Positions 1-5,626 of a stretch of 8,197 nucleotides of DNA are shown piece after piece. Position numbers and translations under genes: made by a program. The notes below the pieces were generated by a model. The model did no database searches. It saw nothing but the letters and a program-made list of their open reading frames with translations, and was not told where the DNA came from. The stretch is taken from contig JABDQK010000080.1 in NCBI GenBank assembly GCA_013042255.1, positions 1-8,197 of the forward strand, given 5' to 3'. Positions within the stretch are counted from its first letter, which is position 1, and each line of letters opens with the position of its first letter. Source of the stretch: Flavobacteriaceae bacterium (lineage in GTDB: Bacteria > Bacteroidota > Bacteroidia > Flavobacteriales > Flavobacteriaceae).

Positions 1-188
1 GAGATAAACTTATAAACTAATTGTTGTTTATTCAGTTTATCAACATCTTTTCATAAGTGTCTTAATCAACTTATTTATAGTGTAATCTATACTTGAAAAC
101 TTAGTTGTAAAGTAAAGAAGTTGTTCATTACAAATTATAGAACACTTTTTTATCCCCAGAGTTAACAAGCTATCATCATACCCATTTT

Positions 189-203
189 TTTAAATTATTT
201 AAA
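189..203. repeat. AT-only palindrome (7-bp arms, 1-base centre)
   Basis: TTTAAAT and ATTTAAA flank a single central T. Outside a two-base interruption, a T-run (from 185) faces an A-run (206-211), so the symmetry extends weakly to about 185-211. It could be an easily melted element or a binding site. AT-rich composition alone can also produce such symmetry. Confidence 0.4.
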
Positions 204-296
204 TCAAAAAAGTAAATATGTATCTATATATGTTAACAAATAGGTAAAGAGTTGGCATCTATCGACCTCAATAAGCAGTCAGTGGATTATAATTCG

Positions 297-304
297 TAAT
301 TTTG
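297..304 (+). promoter_or_regulatory. Bacteroidota -7 promoter box for rnr
   Basis: TAATTTTG matches the Bacteroidota sigma-A -7 consensus TAnnTTTG exactly and is followed by C, as in the three other boxes in this window. It ends 18 bases before the rnr ATG, implying a very short leader. No clear -33 TTG element lies at the expected distance upstream, so the call rests on the -7 box and its position. Confidence 0.6.
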
Positions 305-322
305 CAGCCAAATTAATATTGA

Positions 323-2506
323 ATGACGAAGAAGAAAAAAAGGGCTAATCAACATAGAAAGAATGAGATAACAAGAGGAATATTTGAAGTCCTGGAAAAA
401 GAGCCCAACAAAAGTTTTAATTACAAGCAGATTGCATCAAAATTAGAAATAAACGATACCGAAGGAAGAAATATACTTATTAAGAGGTTAGGTCAGCTTA
501 AAGCAAAAGAGAGAATCAGGGAATTTGAAAAAGGCAAGTACAAATCCCTGGAAAATAAAATACTACACGAAGGTAAGATTGAGGTTACAGCAAGAGGAAA
601 TGCTTATGTGATAGTAGACGGCCTGGATGATGATATATTTATATCGAACAATAAAATTAACCGGGCATTTGATGGTGACATTGTTGAAGTACTGGTAAAG
701 CCAAAACGAAAATCCAATAAACTTGAAGGGGAAGTTGTTAATATCCTGAAAAGGAAAAAGAACAATTTTGTAGGAATACTCGATTTACATAAATCATTTG
801 CTTTTGTCCGTCCTACGGATCATAAGATGTACACAGACATTTTTGTTCCCATCAACCTTGTGGGGAAGGCAAAGGATGGAGAAAAGGTGATTGTGGAGAT
901 ACTTTCATGGGAAGCAGATGCAGAGTCACCAACCGGGAAAGTCGTTGAAGTTTTAGGTCTTCCCGGATTACACAATACAGAGATCCATGCTATCCTTGCA
1001 GAATACGGCCTTCCTTATCATTTTCCAAAAGAGGTAGATCACTACGCCAACAAGTTGGATACGGCAATTAAAGAAGAAGAAGTTTCCAGGAGAAGGGATA
1101 TGAGGGAGGTTCTCACCTTTACGATCGATCCCAGGGATGCAAAGGATTTTGATGATGCCCTGTCTTTCCGGCAACTTTCCAATGGAAATTATGAAGTAGG
1201 GATACATATTGCGGATGTTTCCTACTACGTAACCCCTGATAGTATTTTGGATGAAGAGGCTTACGAAAGAGCAACTTCAGTATATCTGGTAGATAGGGTG
1301 GTTCCAATGCTTCCTGAAATACTGTCTAATAATGCCTGTTCACTGCGGCCTAAGGAAGATAAATATACTTTTTCTGCGATTTTTGAGATTGATGACAAAG
1401 CCCAGATAAAAAGTGAATGGTTTGGCAGAACTGCGATTCATTCTGATGAACGTTTTGCTTATGAGGAAGCACAGTATATTATTGAAAACAAAAGCCGGGA
1501 TATCAGTGGGGATGTTTCAATAAGAGGGAAGGCTTATTCAGTTTCTGAGGAGATCAAAGAGGCGGTACTAACATTGAATTCGTTAGCCGAAATCATGCGT
1601 GAAAGGCGCATGAATGCGGGAGCTATCTCATTTGATAAACTGGAAGTTAAGTTTAATCTCAATGAAGAAAATGAACCGCTAAGTGTTTATTTTAAAGAGG
1701 CTAAAGCGGCAAATAAACTCATCGAGGAATTCATGCTGCTGGCTAACAGAAAAGTAGCGGCCTTTATAGGAAAGCAAAAGCCTAAGAAAACTTTTGTCTA
1801 CCGGGTGCATGATGAGCCCAACGAAGACAAATTGATGGCTTTAAACGGCATTATTTCAAAGTTTGGGCACAAGCTTAACTTCAACAACAAAAAGACCGTT
1901 AGCGCTTCTTTAAATAAGCTTCTTGAGGATGTAAAAGGACAAAAGGAACAGAACCTCGTCGACACGCTGGCTATAAGAAGTATGAGCAAAGCGATATACA
2001 CGACGGATAATATTGGTCATTACGGCCTCGCCTTCGATTACTACAGTCATTTTACCTCGCCAATCCGTCGTTATCCCGACGTGATAGTACATCGTTTGTT
2101 GCAGCACTATCTCGAGGGTGGAAAGTCGGTAAATGCGGAGTCTGTCGAGGAGAAATGTAAACACTCTTCCGATATGGAATACCTCGCATCCAGCGCCGAG
2201 AGGGATTCCATTAAGTACATGCAGATCAAATTTATGCAGGACCATAAAGACCAGGAGTTTGTAGGTGTTATCTCCGGGGTTACGGAATGGGGTATTTACG
2301 TGGAGATTATTGAGAATAAGTGTGAAGGCATGGTCAGGATCCGCGATATAAAAGACGATTATTATACCTTTGATGAAAAGCAATACGCCTTAGTAGGAGA
2401 ACGGAGAAAAAAGGTTTATCAGTTAGGCGATGAAGTCCGTGTTATGGTCAAGGATACAGATCTTGTAAAAAGACACCTCGATTTTAGTCTTCTGGGGAAA
2501 GCTTAG
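323..2506 (+). CDS. rnr: Ribonuclease R (3'-5' exoribonuclease, RNB family)
   Basis: Processive cytoplasmic 3'-5' exoribonuclease that degrades structured RNA and takes part in mRNA decay and rRNA/tRNA quality control. The 727-residue protein has the full family order: a lysine-rich N-terminus with a winged-helix segment (about 12-70), two cold-shock/OB domains (about 84-126 and 148-195), the RNB catalytic domain (about 257-595) and a C-terminal S1 domain (about 643-723). The RNB active-site acidic motif is intact at residues 267-280, with D269, D275, D277 and D278 matching the four metal-binding aspartates of E. coli RNase R (D272, D278, D280, D281). The conserved HFTSPIRRYPD motif is at 576-586. 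The start is firm: an in-frame TGA directly precedes the ATG, and the next methionine is deep inside the protein. It lacks the long lysine-rich C-terminal tail of the E. coli enzyme, with basic residues at the N-terminus instead. It stands first in a + strand run with its own promoter. Confidence 0.97.
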   Translation: MTKKKKRANQHRKNEITRGIFEVLEKEPNKSFNYKQIASKLEINDTEGRNILIKRLGQLKAKERIREFEKGKYKSLENKILHEGKIEVTARGNAYVIVDGLDDDIFISNNKINRAFDGDIVEVLVKPKRKSNKLEGEVVNILKRKKNNFVGILDLHKSFAFVRPTDHKMYTDIFVPINLVGKAKDGEKVIVEILSWEADAESPTGKVVEVLGLPGLHNTEIHAILAEYGLPYHFPKEVDHYANKLDTAIKEEEVSRRRDMREVLTFTIDPRDAKDFDDALSFRQLSNGNYEVGIHIADVSYYVTPDSILDEEAYERATSVYLVDRVVPMLPEILSNNACSLRPKEDKYTFSAIFEIDDKAQIKSEWFGRTAIHSDERFAYEEAQYIIENKSRDISGDVSIRGKAYSVSEEIKEAVLTLNSLAEIMRERRMNAGAISFDKLEVKFNLNEENEPLSVYFKEAKAANKLIEEFMLLANRKVAAFIGKQKPKKTFVYRVHDEPNEDKLMALNGIISKFGHKLNFNNKKTVSASLNKLLEDVKGQKEQNLVDTLAIRSMSKAIYTTDNIGHYGLAFDYYSHFTSPIRRYPDVIVHRLLQHYLEGGKSVNAESVEEKCKHSSDMEYLASSAERDSIKYMQIKFMQDHKDQEFVGVISGVTEWGIYVEIIENKCEGMVRIRDIKDDYYTFDEKQYALVGERRKKVYQLGDEVRVMVKDTDLVKRHLDFSLLGKA

Positions 2507-2559
2507 CAAGTTTTCAAATATTTATCCGTTCTTTATAGGACATCCTAAGAGAATAGCAG

Positions 2560-3240
2560 ATGAAAAAGTTGATTTTACTACTTTTTATATGCCAGGTTTA
2601 CCAAAACCTGCAGGCGCAGGAAGGGAAGGTAACACAAAACCTGGATGCATTTTCAGAAGTGAAGGTCTACGATGGACTTTCTGTAAATTTAATCCGCTCC
2701 GATAAAAATCAGGCCGTGATCACGGGGGCAAATACTTCCAAAGTGGCTTTTGTTAATTCGGGCGGGGTGCTGAAGGTTCGCATGGAAATCGTTAAGCTTT
2801 TCAGTGGCTACAGGACATTTATCGACCTGTATTATACTGACGATCTGATGGTTATAGATGTAAATGAAGACGCAAGAATTACAACTAAAGAAACCATCAC
2901 TCAGAATGTACTGGAACTCAAAGCTCAGGAAGGCGGAGAGATCAACGCTCAGGCCGAGGTTGAACAACTACTGATAAAAGCGGTAACCGGAGGAGTGATC
3001 AATGCGGTCGGAAACTCAGATAATCAGGATGTTCAAATTAATACTGGGGGCGTTTATAAGGGCAAAGACTTTAAAACTAAGTTTACCACGGTAAATGTAA
3101 ACGCAGGCTCAGCAGCTGAAATAAATGCCACGTCTTATGTAAAAGTGAGTGTGAAGGCAGGCGGAACCGTTCATGTTTATGGAGATCCTGATAAAATGGA
3201 GGAAAAAACAGTATTTGGAGGCAAAATAGAACGAATGTAA
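2560..3240 (+). CDS. Exported GIN-domain (DUF2807) protein, head-GIN family
   Basis: 226 residues beginning with a Sec signal peptide: KK, then a hydrophobic stretch at about 4-17, with a probable cut near LQA-Q at 19-20. The mature protein matches the pattern of the putative auto-transporter adhesin head GIN domain family (DUF2807). It starts with an alternation like F..VKVYDGLSVNLIRSD, and glycine- and asparagine-rich beta-strand repeats follow, such as KAQEGGEINAQAE, VTGGVINAVG and KAGGTVHVYGDP, ending with the typical GG.I..M tail. Such sequences suggest a right-handed beta-helix located in the periplasm or on the outer surface. Molecular function in the family is not established; adhesion is only a name inherited from remote similarity. 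The gene lies 53 bases after rnr with no obvious terminator between them, and 10 bases before the exporter gene, so an operon is plausible. No strong ribosome binding site is visible, as is usual in this phylum. Confidence 0.85.
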   Translation: MKKLILLLFICQVYQNLQAQEGKVTQNLDAFSEVKVYDGLSVNLIRSDKNQAVITGANTSKVAFVNSGGVLKVRMEIVKLFSGYRTFIDLYYTDDLMVIDVNEDARITTKETITQNVLELKAQEGGEINAQAEVEQLLIKAVTGGVINAVGNSDNQDVQINTGGVYKGKDFKTKFTTVNVNAGSAAEINATSYVKVSVKAGGTVHVYGDPDKMEEKTVFGGKIERM

Positions 3241-3250
3241 TTCTAAAGCA

Positions 3251-3928
3251 ATGGTTGAAGACATTCAGGCAGCGATACCACTCGGATTTTTCCTGAGTTT
3301 TATGATCGGGCCGGTGTTCTTTGTTCTTCTGGAAACCAGCGCAACCAAAGGTTTCAGGGCCGGTCTGGTCTTTGATATCGGTGTTATAATAGCCGATATC
3401 CTCTTCCTTACAATCGCCTACTTCAGTAGCTTTCAACTCCTGGAAAACCTAAGCAACCAACCCGGATTATATGTTTTCGGGGGTGTAATCCTTCTGGTCT
3501 ATGCCATCACCATTCTCTTTAACAAGGCTCCCGCACAGGACAAAACCGATGTTCATACAAGTAAAACGGGATACCTGGGGCTGTTTATAAAGGGTTTTTT
3601 ACTCAATTTTATTAATATAGGCGTACTTGTTTTCTGGCTTGGGGTGATCATTATAGTGGGTCCCAGCCTCGACAATGACCCGAATAGGATAATGGTATTT
3701 TTTTCTACCATGCTCATCGCCTATCTTATCACCGACATTTTTAAGATCCTCCTTGCGAAGCAACTAAAACGAAAACTGACACCAAAGAGAATACGACTTG
3801 TAAAAAAAGGCCTTGGTGTTATTTTAGTTATCTGTGGAGTTGTGCTTATTGTAAAGGGATTCCTGCCCAAAGACAAGTTCAATATAGAAAAAGGCATAGA
3901 ATTGATAAAAGAGGCCGAAGACCAATAA
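3251..3928 (+). CDS. LysE/RhtB-family amino-acid exporter-like membrane protein
   Basis: Inner-membrane protein of 225 residues with about six hydrophobic segments (roughly 7-29, 38-60, 71-90, 109-137, 147-167 and 184-204), the topology of the LysE/RhtB exporter superfamily. The N-terminal family signature is present: a glycine-rich first helix ending in FMIGPVFFVLLETS (G20, P21), then a charged turn (TKGFRAG) leading into helix 2. The fourth helix carries LLNFINIGVLVFWLG, with N119 in the position where the family has conserved Asn/Pro residues. A basic loop at 170-186 and a charged tail at 206-225 follow the inside-positive rule. Family members export amino acids or small metabolites by proton exchange. 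The substrate of this one cannot be read from the sequence. It is probably co-transcribed with the GIN-domain gene and is followed directly by a terminator. Confidence 0.87.
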   Translation: MVEDIQAAIPLGFFLSFMIGPVFFVLLETSATKGFRAGLVFDIGVIIADILFLTIAYFSSFQLLENLSNQPGLYVFGGVILLVYAITILFNKAPAQDKTDVHTSKTGYLGLFIKGFLLNFINIGVLVFWLGVIIIVGPSLDNDPNRIMVFFSTMLIAYLITDIFKILLAKQLKRKLTPKRIRLVKKGLGVILVICGVVLIVKGFLPKDKFNIEKGIELIKEAEDQ

Positions 3929-3960
3929 AAAAACCCCGCTCTGATAAACGGGGTATTTTT
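3927..3960. terminator. Bidirectional rho-independent terminator
   Basis: A six-base-pair GC-rich stem, ACCCCG (3933-3938) with CGGGGT (3949-3954), encloses a 10-base loop. An A-run lies to the left and TATTTTT to the right. Read on + it follows the exporter stop codon directly. Read on - it follows the 3' end of tRNA-Cys by one base and ends in a run of seven T. The hairpin can therefore stop both converging transcripts. Confidence 0.87.
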
Positions 3961-3961
3961 G

Positions 3962-4032
3962 AGGCATCGAGCGGATTCGAACCGCTGTACAAGCTTTTGC
4001 AGAGCTGTGCCTAGCCACTCGGCCACGATGCC
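3962..4032 (-). tRNA. tRNA-Cys (anticodon GCA)
   Basis: A 71-base cloverleaf on the - strand. The acceptor stem GGCATCG/CGATGCC is perfect. The D stem is GCC/GGC. The anticodon arm is CAGCT/AGCTT with a 7-base loop CTGCAAA; the anticodon GCA lies at 3998-4000 and position 27-43 is a C-U mismatch. The variable loop has four bases, and the T arm is AGCGG/CCGCT with TTCGAAT. U73 (3962) is the cysteine identity base, and the short variable loop and unpaired 13-22 position are also typical of tRNA-Cys. CCA is not encoded. A promoter box lies 12 bases upstream and a terminator just downstream, so it can be a single-gene transcript. Confidence 0.96.
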
Positions 4033-4044
4033 TTTGCAAAGCAG

Positions 4045-4052
4045 CAAATTTA
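4045..4052 (-). promoter_or_regulatory. -7 promoter box for tRNA-Cys
   Basis: Read on -, TAAATTTG fits TAnnTTTG and is followed by C. It ends 12 bases before the tRNA 5' end. A second match, TATTTTTG, lies immediately upstream at 4053-4060, so which of the two is used is uncertain. No clear -33 element was found. Confidence 0.6.
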
Positions 4053-4073
4053 CAAAAATAAGATGGAAACATC

Positions 4074-4120
4074 ACGCATATTGCACTGCCTTAATTTAGT
4101 GCGTTACTTAAATAATGCGT
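4074..4120. repeat. Nested inverted repeats between the two tRNA-Cys genes
   Basis: An outer pair, ACGCAT (4074-4079) with ATGCGT (4115-4120), surrounds an inner pair, GCACT (4083-4087) with AGTGC (4098-4102), which has a 10-base loop. The distances between outer and inner arms are unequal and no T-run follows on the - strand, so it is not a standard terminator. It sits in the trailer of the second tRNA-like gene and could affect 3' processing. Confidence 0.3.
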
Positions 4121-4129
4121 AAAACGAAG

Positions 4130-4201
4130 AGGCATCGGGTGGACTCGAACCACCATAAAAGCTGTTGCGCAGCTCCGTCTATCCAATTCGACCACAATGC
4201 C
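4130..4201 (-). tRNA. Variant tRNA-Cys-like gene (anticodon GCA, C33)
   Basis: A 72-base cloverleaf on the - strand, clearly related to the neighbouring tRNA-Cys. The acceptor stem is GGCATTG/CGATGCC with one U-G pair. The D stem is GTC/GAC. The anticodon stem is GAGCT/AGCTT with a G-U pair at 27-43. The variable loop is TTAT, the T arm is GGTGG/CCACC with TTCGAGT, and U73 is at 4130. By cloverleaf geometry the anticodon is GCA (4166-4168), that is, cysteine. The loop GCGCAAC is abnormal: position 33 is C instead of U (4169 on the + strand is g), and G32 can pair with C38, which would shrink the loop to five bases. Compared with the normal copy, the D stem, T stem and the 15-48 tertiary pair (G-C there, A-U here) have changed in compensation, which argues against simple decay. 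CCA is not encoded. It could be a functional divergent tRNA-Cys, a tRNA with a role outside standard decoding, or an early pseudogene. Confidence 0.75.
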
Positions 4202-4213
4202 ATTGTCTACCTG

Positions 4214-4221
4214 CAAAGATA
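4214..4221 (-). promoter_or_regulatory. -7 promoter box for the variant tRNA-Cys
   Basis: Read on -, TATCTTTG matches TAnnTTTG, is followed by C, and ends 12 bases before the tRNA 5' end. This is exactly the spacing seen for the normal tRNA-Cys. A T-rich stretch about 16-21 bases upstream is the only candidate for a -33 element. The box suggests that the variant gene is transcribed in its own right, besides any read-through from folB. Confidence 0.6.
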
Positions 4222-4260
4222 AGAATTAAGACCCTGAAAAACACGGAATTTACCTTCAGC

Positions 4261-4617
4261 TTATCGAGAAAATGAATAGCTTATCGAGACAGAAGCCACA
4301 TCACCCCCTATTGGTGGATTGATCTTAGCCACCTTTACTTTTCCACTCTCAACAATAGGGATTTCCTTCAGGATTCTATCCGCTATTCGCTTTGCTACAT
4401 GTTCGAGAAGTTTAGAAGGAATCTTCATTTCCTCTTTTGCGATATGGTGAATAGTCACATAATCGGCAGTGTCAACCAATAAGTCGGATTTGGCGGCTTT
4501 CTCCAGGGAGGCTTTTACCTTGATATCCACCCTGTAATCAGATCCAATGCGGGTTTCTTCGGGCAAACATCCGTGATAGGCGTATAGTCTGATGTTGTTT
4601 AGGCTTACTGTATCCAA
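4261..4617 (-). CDS. folB: Dihydroneopterin aldolase (folate synthesis)
   Basis: Cytoplasmic enzyme that converts 7,8-dihydroneopterin to 6-hydroxymethyl-7,8-dihydropterin and glycolaldehyde in folate biosynthesis; family members form octamers and some also epimerise the substrate. At 118 residues the length is normal. Family motifs are in order: YAYHGCLPEE at 12-21 (with E20/E21 in the substrate-loop glutamate region), DTADYV at 49-54 (Y53), LLEHVAKRI at 70-78 (E72, the pterin-anchoring glutamate) and VAKINPPIGG at 96-105 (K98, the catalytic lysine). These correspond to E22, Y54, E74 and K100 of the S. aureus enzyme. The start ATG fits the beginning of the family. The gene lies 43 bases downstream of the porP-like gene on the same strand, but a promoter box in that gap suggests separate expression. 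No folate gene neighbours it here. Confidence 0.95.
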   Translation of the reverse strand: MDTVSLNNIRLYAYHGCLPEETRIGSDYRVDIKVKASLEKAAKSDLLVDTADYVTIHHIAKEEMKIPSKLLEHVAKRIADRILKEIPIVESGKVKVAKINPPIGGDVASVSISYSFSR

Positions 4618-4634
4618 AGCATCTGATTGTCGGG

Positions 4635-4642
4635 CAAAGGTA
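4635..4642 (-). promoter_or_regulatory. -7 promoter box for folB
   Basis: Read on -, TACCTTTG matches TAnnTTTG and is followed by C. It ends 17 bases before the folB ATG, nearly the same geometry as at rnr. No good -33 element is seen. It lies in the 43-base gap after porP, so folB can be expressed without the adhesin-porP transcript. Confidence 0.5.
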
Positions 4643-4660
4643 ACCCAAAAACACTTTATT

Positions 4661-5605
4661 CTAGTAGGTACAGCGACAATTACTAAGCCCCTGGAAAAGG
4701 TCTACTCCCAAAGTAACCACGTGGGTTCCTGTACTGAATCCCAGGATTTCATTCAGAATGATCTGGTAGGAATACCCAAAGTAGAAATTGCTCTTTTTAA
4801 GGCCCATAATCGGGGCGATGTAGAGCGGGCTACCAATCTGGTCATTTAAGAACCTGTAGGTAACACCTGCATAGTAGTAATCTTCAAAATCATACCAGCG
4901 AAACTTCACATTAAGGTCGGTTACAGATCGACCGTCACTTTCAAACCATTGAAAGAATACAGAGGGCTCTATTTCCAATCTGCTGTTCTTATTTTTTGTA
5001 TAGCGATATCCGGTATATATGTAGTAGTTCCTAAGGCGGTTTGGCTCAAAAACAGGATTAAAATTAGAAAGGTCCTTATCCAAAAGGTTTGAGGCATTAA
5101 GACTAAAATAGAACTTGTCTTTTCTGTAGAGCACTCCCACATCAAAATTGTGATTGGTGGTTGCCCTGTCGTCAGTAACATTGGGGTCGGGACCGTCAAA
5201 ATTTTCAATGTCTATCCTGAATTGATTGAAGTTATAGGAGATCCCGAAGGATACAAACTCGTCGTCATAACGGTCGAGCGTCAAATGGTGTGCAAAAGAC
5301 AATCTAGCCCCCCGTTGTTTGGTCTCTCCGTTACTATCGTTGTACAACAGCATTCCGAGACCCGACTTGTTCCCGATTCTGGCGTCGGCCGCCAGGGATT
5401 GCGTATCAGGAGCGTCTTCAATACCTACCCACTGAGTAAGCCCATTAATTCGAACCTTGATATGATCCCCGATCCCTGCGTATGTGGGAGACATCACAAA
5501 AGGGTTATCTGCCAGATACTGAGATAGCTGTGGCAGGGTAAGCTCCTGTCCCTTTACGAACATTACGCTCAACATTATTATTCCTAAAACGATCGACTTA
5601 CGCAT
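4661..5605 (-). CDS. PorP/SprF-family type IX secretion outer-membrane protein
   Basis: 314 residues with a Sec signal peptide (RK, hydrophobic to about 17, probable cut VKG-Q at 19-20). The start of the mature protein has the PorP/SprF family signature: LPQLSQYLADNPFVMSPTYAG at about 24-43 in place of the usual NP..NPAYAG, then VRINGLTQWVGIEDAP (51-66) matching the R.QW.G..GAP motif, and GLGMLLYNDSNG near 81-92. The rest alternates aromatic and polar residues in strands such as FVSFGISYNFNQF and YYAGVTYRFLN, as in an outer-membrane beta-barrel of about 14 strands. In Flavobacterium johnsoniae, SprF is needed for secretion of the adhesin SprB, and PorP-like proteins commonly lie beside cargo genes with type B C-terminal domains. 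Here the gene starts 21 bases after the stop of just such a cargo gene, so it is inferred to be that cargo's partner. It is a paralogue of PorP/SprF and not necessarily either one. Confidence 0.9.
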   Translation of the reverse strand: MRKSIVLGIIMLSVMFVKGQELTLPQLSQYLADNPFVMSPTYAGIGDHIKVRINGLTQWVGIEDAPDTQSLAADARIGNKSGLGMLLYNDSNGETKQRGARLSFAHHLTLDRYDDEFVSFGISYNFNQFRIDIENFDGPDPNVTDDRATTNHNFDVGVLYRKDKFYFSLNASNLLDKDLSNFNPVFEPNRLRNYYIYTGYRYTKNKNSRLEIEPSVFFQWFESDGRSVTDLNVKFRWYDFEDYYYAGVTYRFLNDQIGSPLYIAPIMGLKKSNFYFGYSYQIILNEILGFSTGTHVVTLGVDLFQGLSNCRCTY

Positions 5606-5626
5606 ATATGCTTCGGTTAAATTCTC

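Larger units (their letters stand above)
1..322. other. AT-rich gene-free region upstream of rnr
   Basis: No convincing reading frame or RNA gene is visible here, and base composition is far more AT-rich than in the neighbouring genes. The right end holds the rnr promoter. The remainder contains a perfect AT-only palindrome (189-203), two copies of GTTAACAA (161-168 and 232-239), and two 9-mers one base from the DnaA-box consensus TTATCCACA: TTATCAACA at 37-45 and TTATCCCCA at 150-158. These could be chance in such AT-rich DNA. An origin or a regulatory region is possible but not shown. What lies to the left of the window is unknown. Confidence 0.6.

Noticed and set aside
2560..2592. Lipoprotein signal (LLLFIC) in the GIN-domain protein
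   Set aside because: The residues before the cysteine (F-I) do not fit a lipobox and the hydrophobic segment before it would be very short; a standard signal peptidase I site near LQA-Q fits better.
3961..4137. GAGGCATCG direct repeat (3961-3969 and 4129-4137) as attachment-site repeats of a small integrated element
   Set aside because: The repeat is the shared 3' acceptor sequence of two related tRNA genes. The DNA between holds only the first tRNA, its promoter and a short spacer, with no integrase or cargo.
4130..4201. Reading the variant tRNA anticodon as GCG (arginine) by shifting the loop to restore U33
   Set aside because: The shift gives loop CTGCGCA but breaks the anticodon stem (C-A, G-A and similar mismatches), whereas the GCA reading keeps the stem pairs and agrees with U73 and similarity to tRNA-Cys.
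4592..4849. Open + strand frame of 85 codons crossing the folB start and porP end
   Set aside because: It lies opposite two well-supported genes, shows no recognisable family features, and has no promoter box or start context; it is an antisense shadow.
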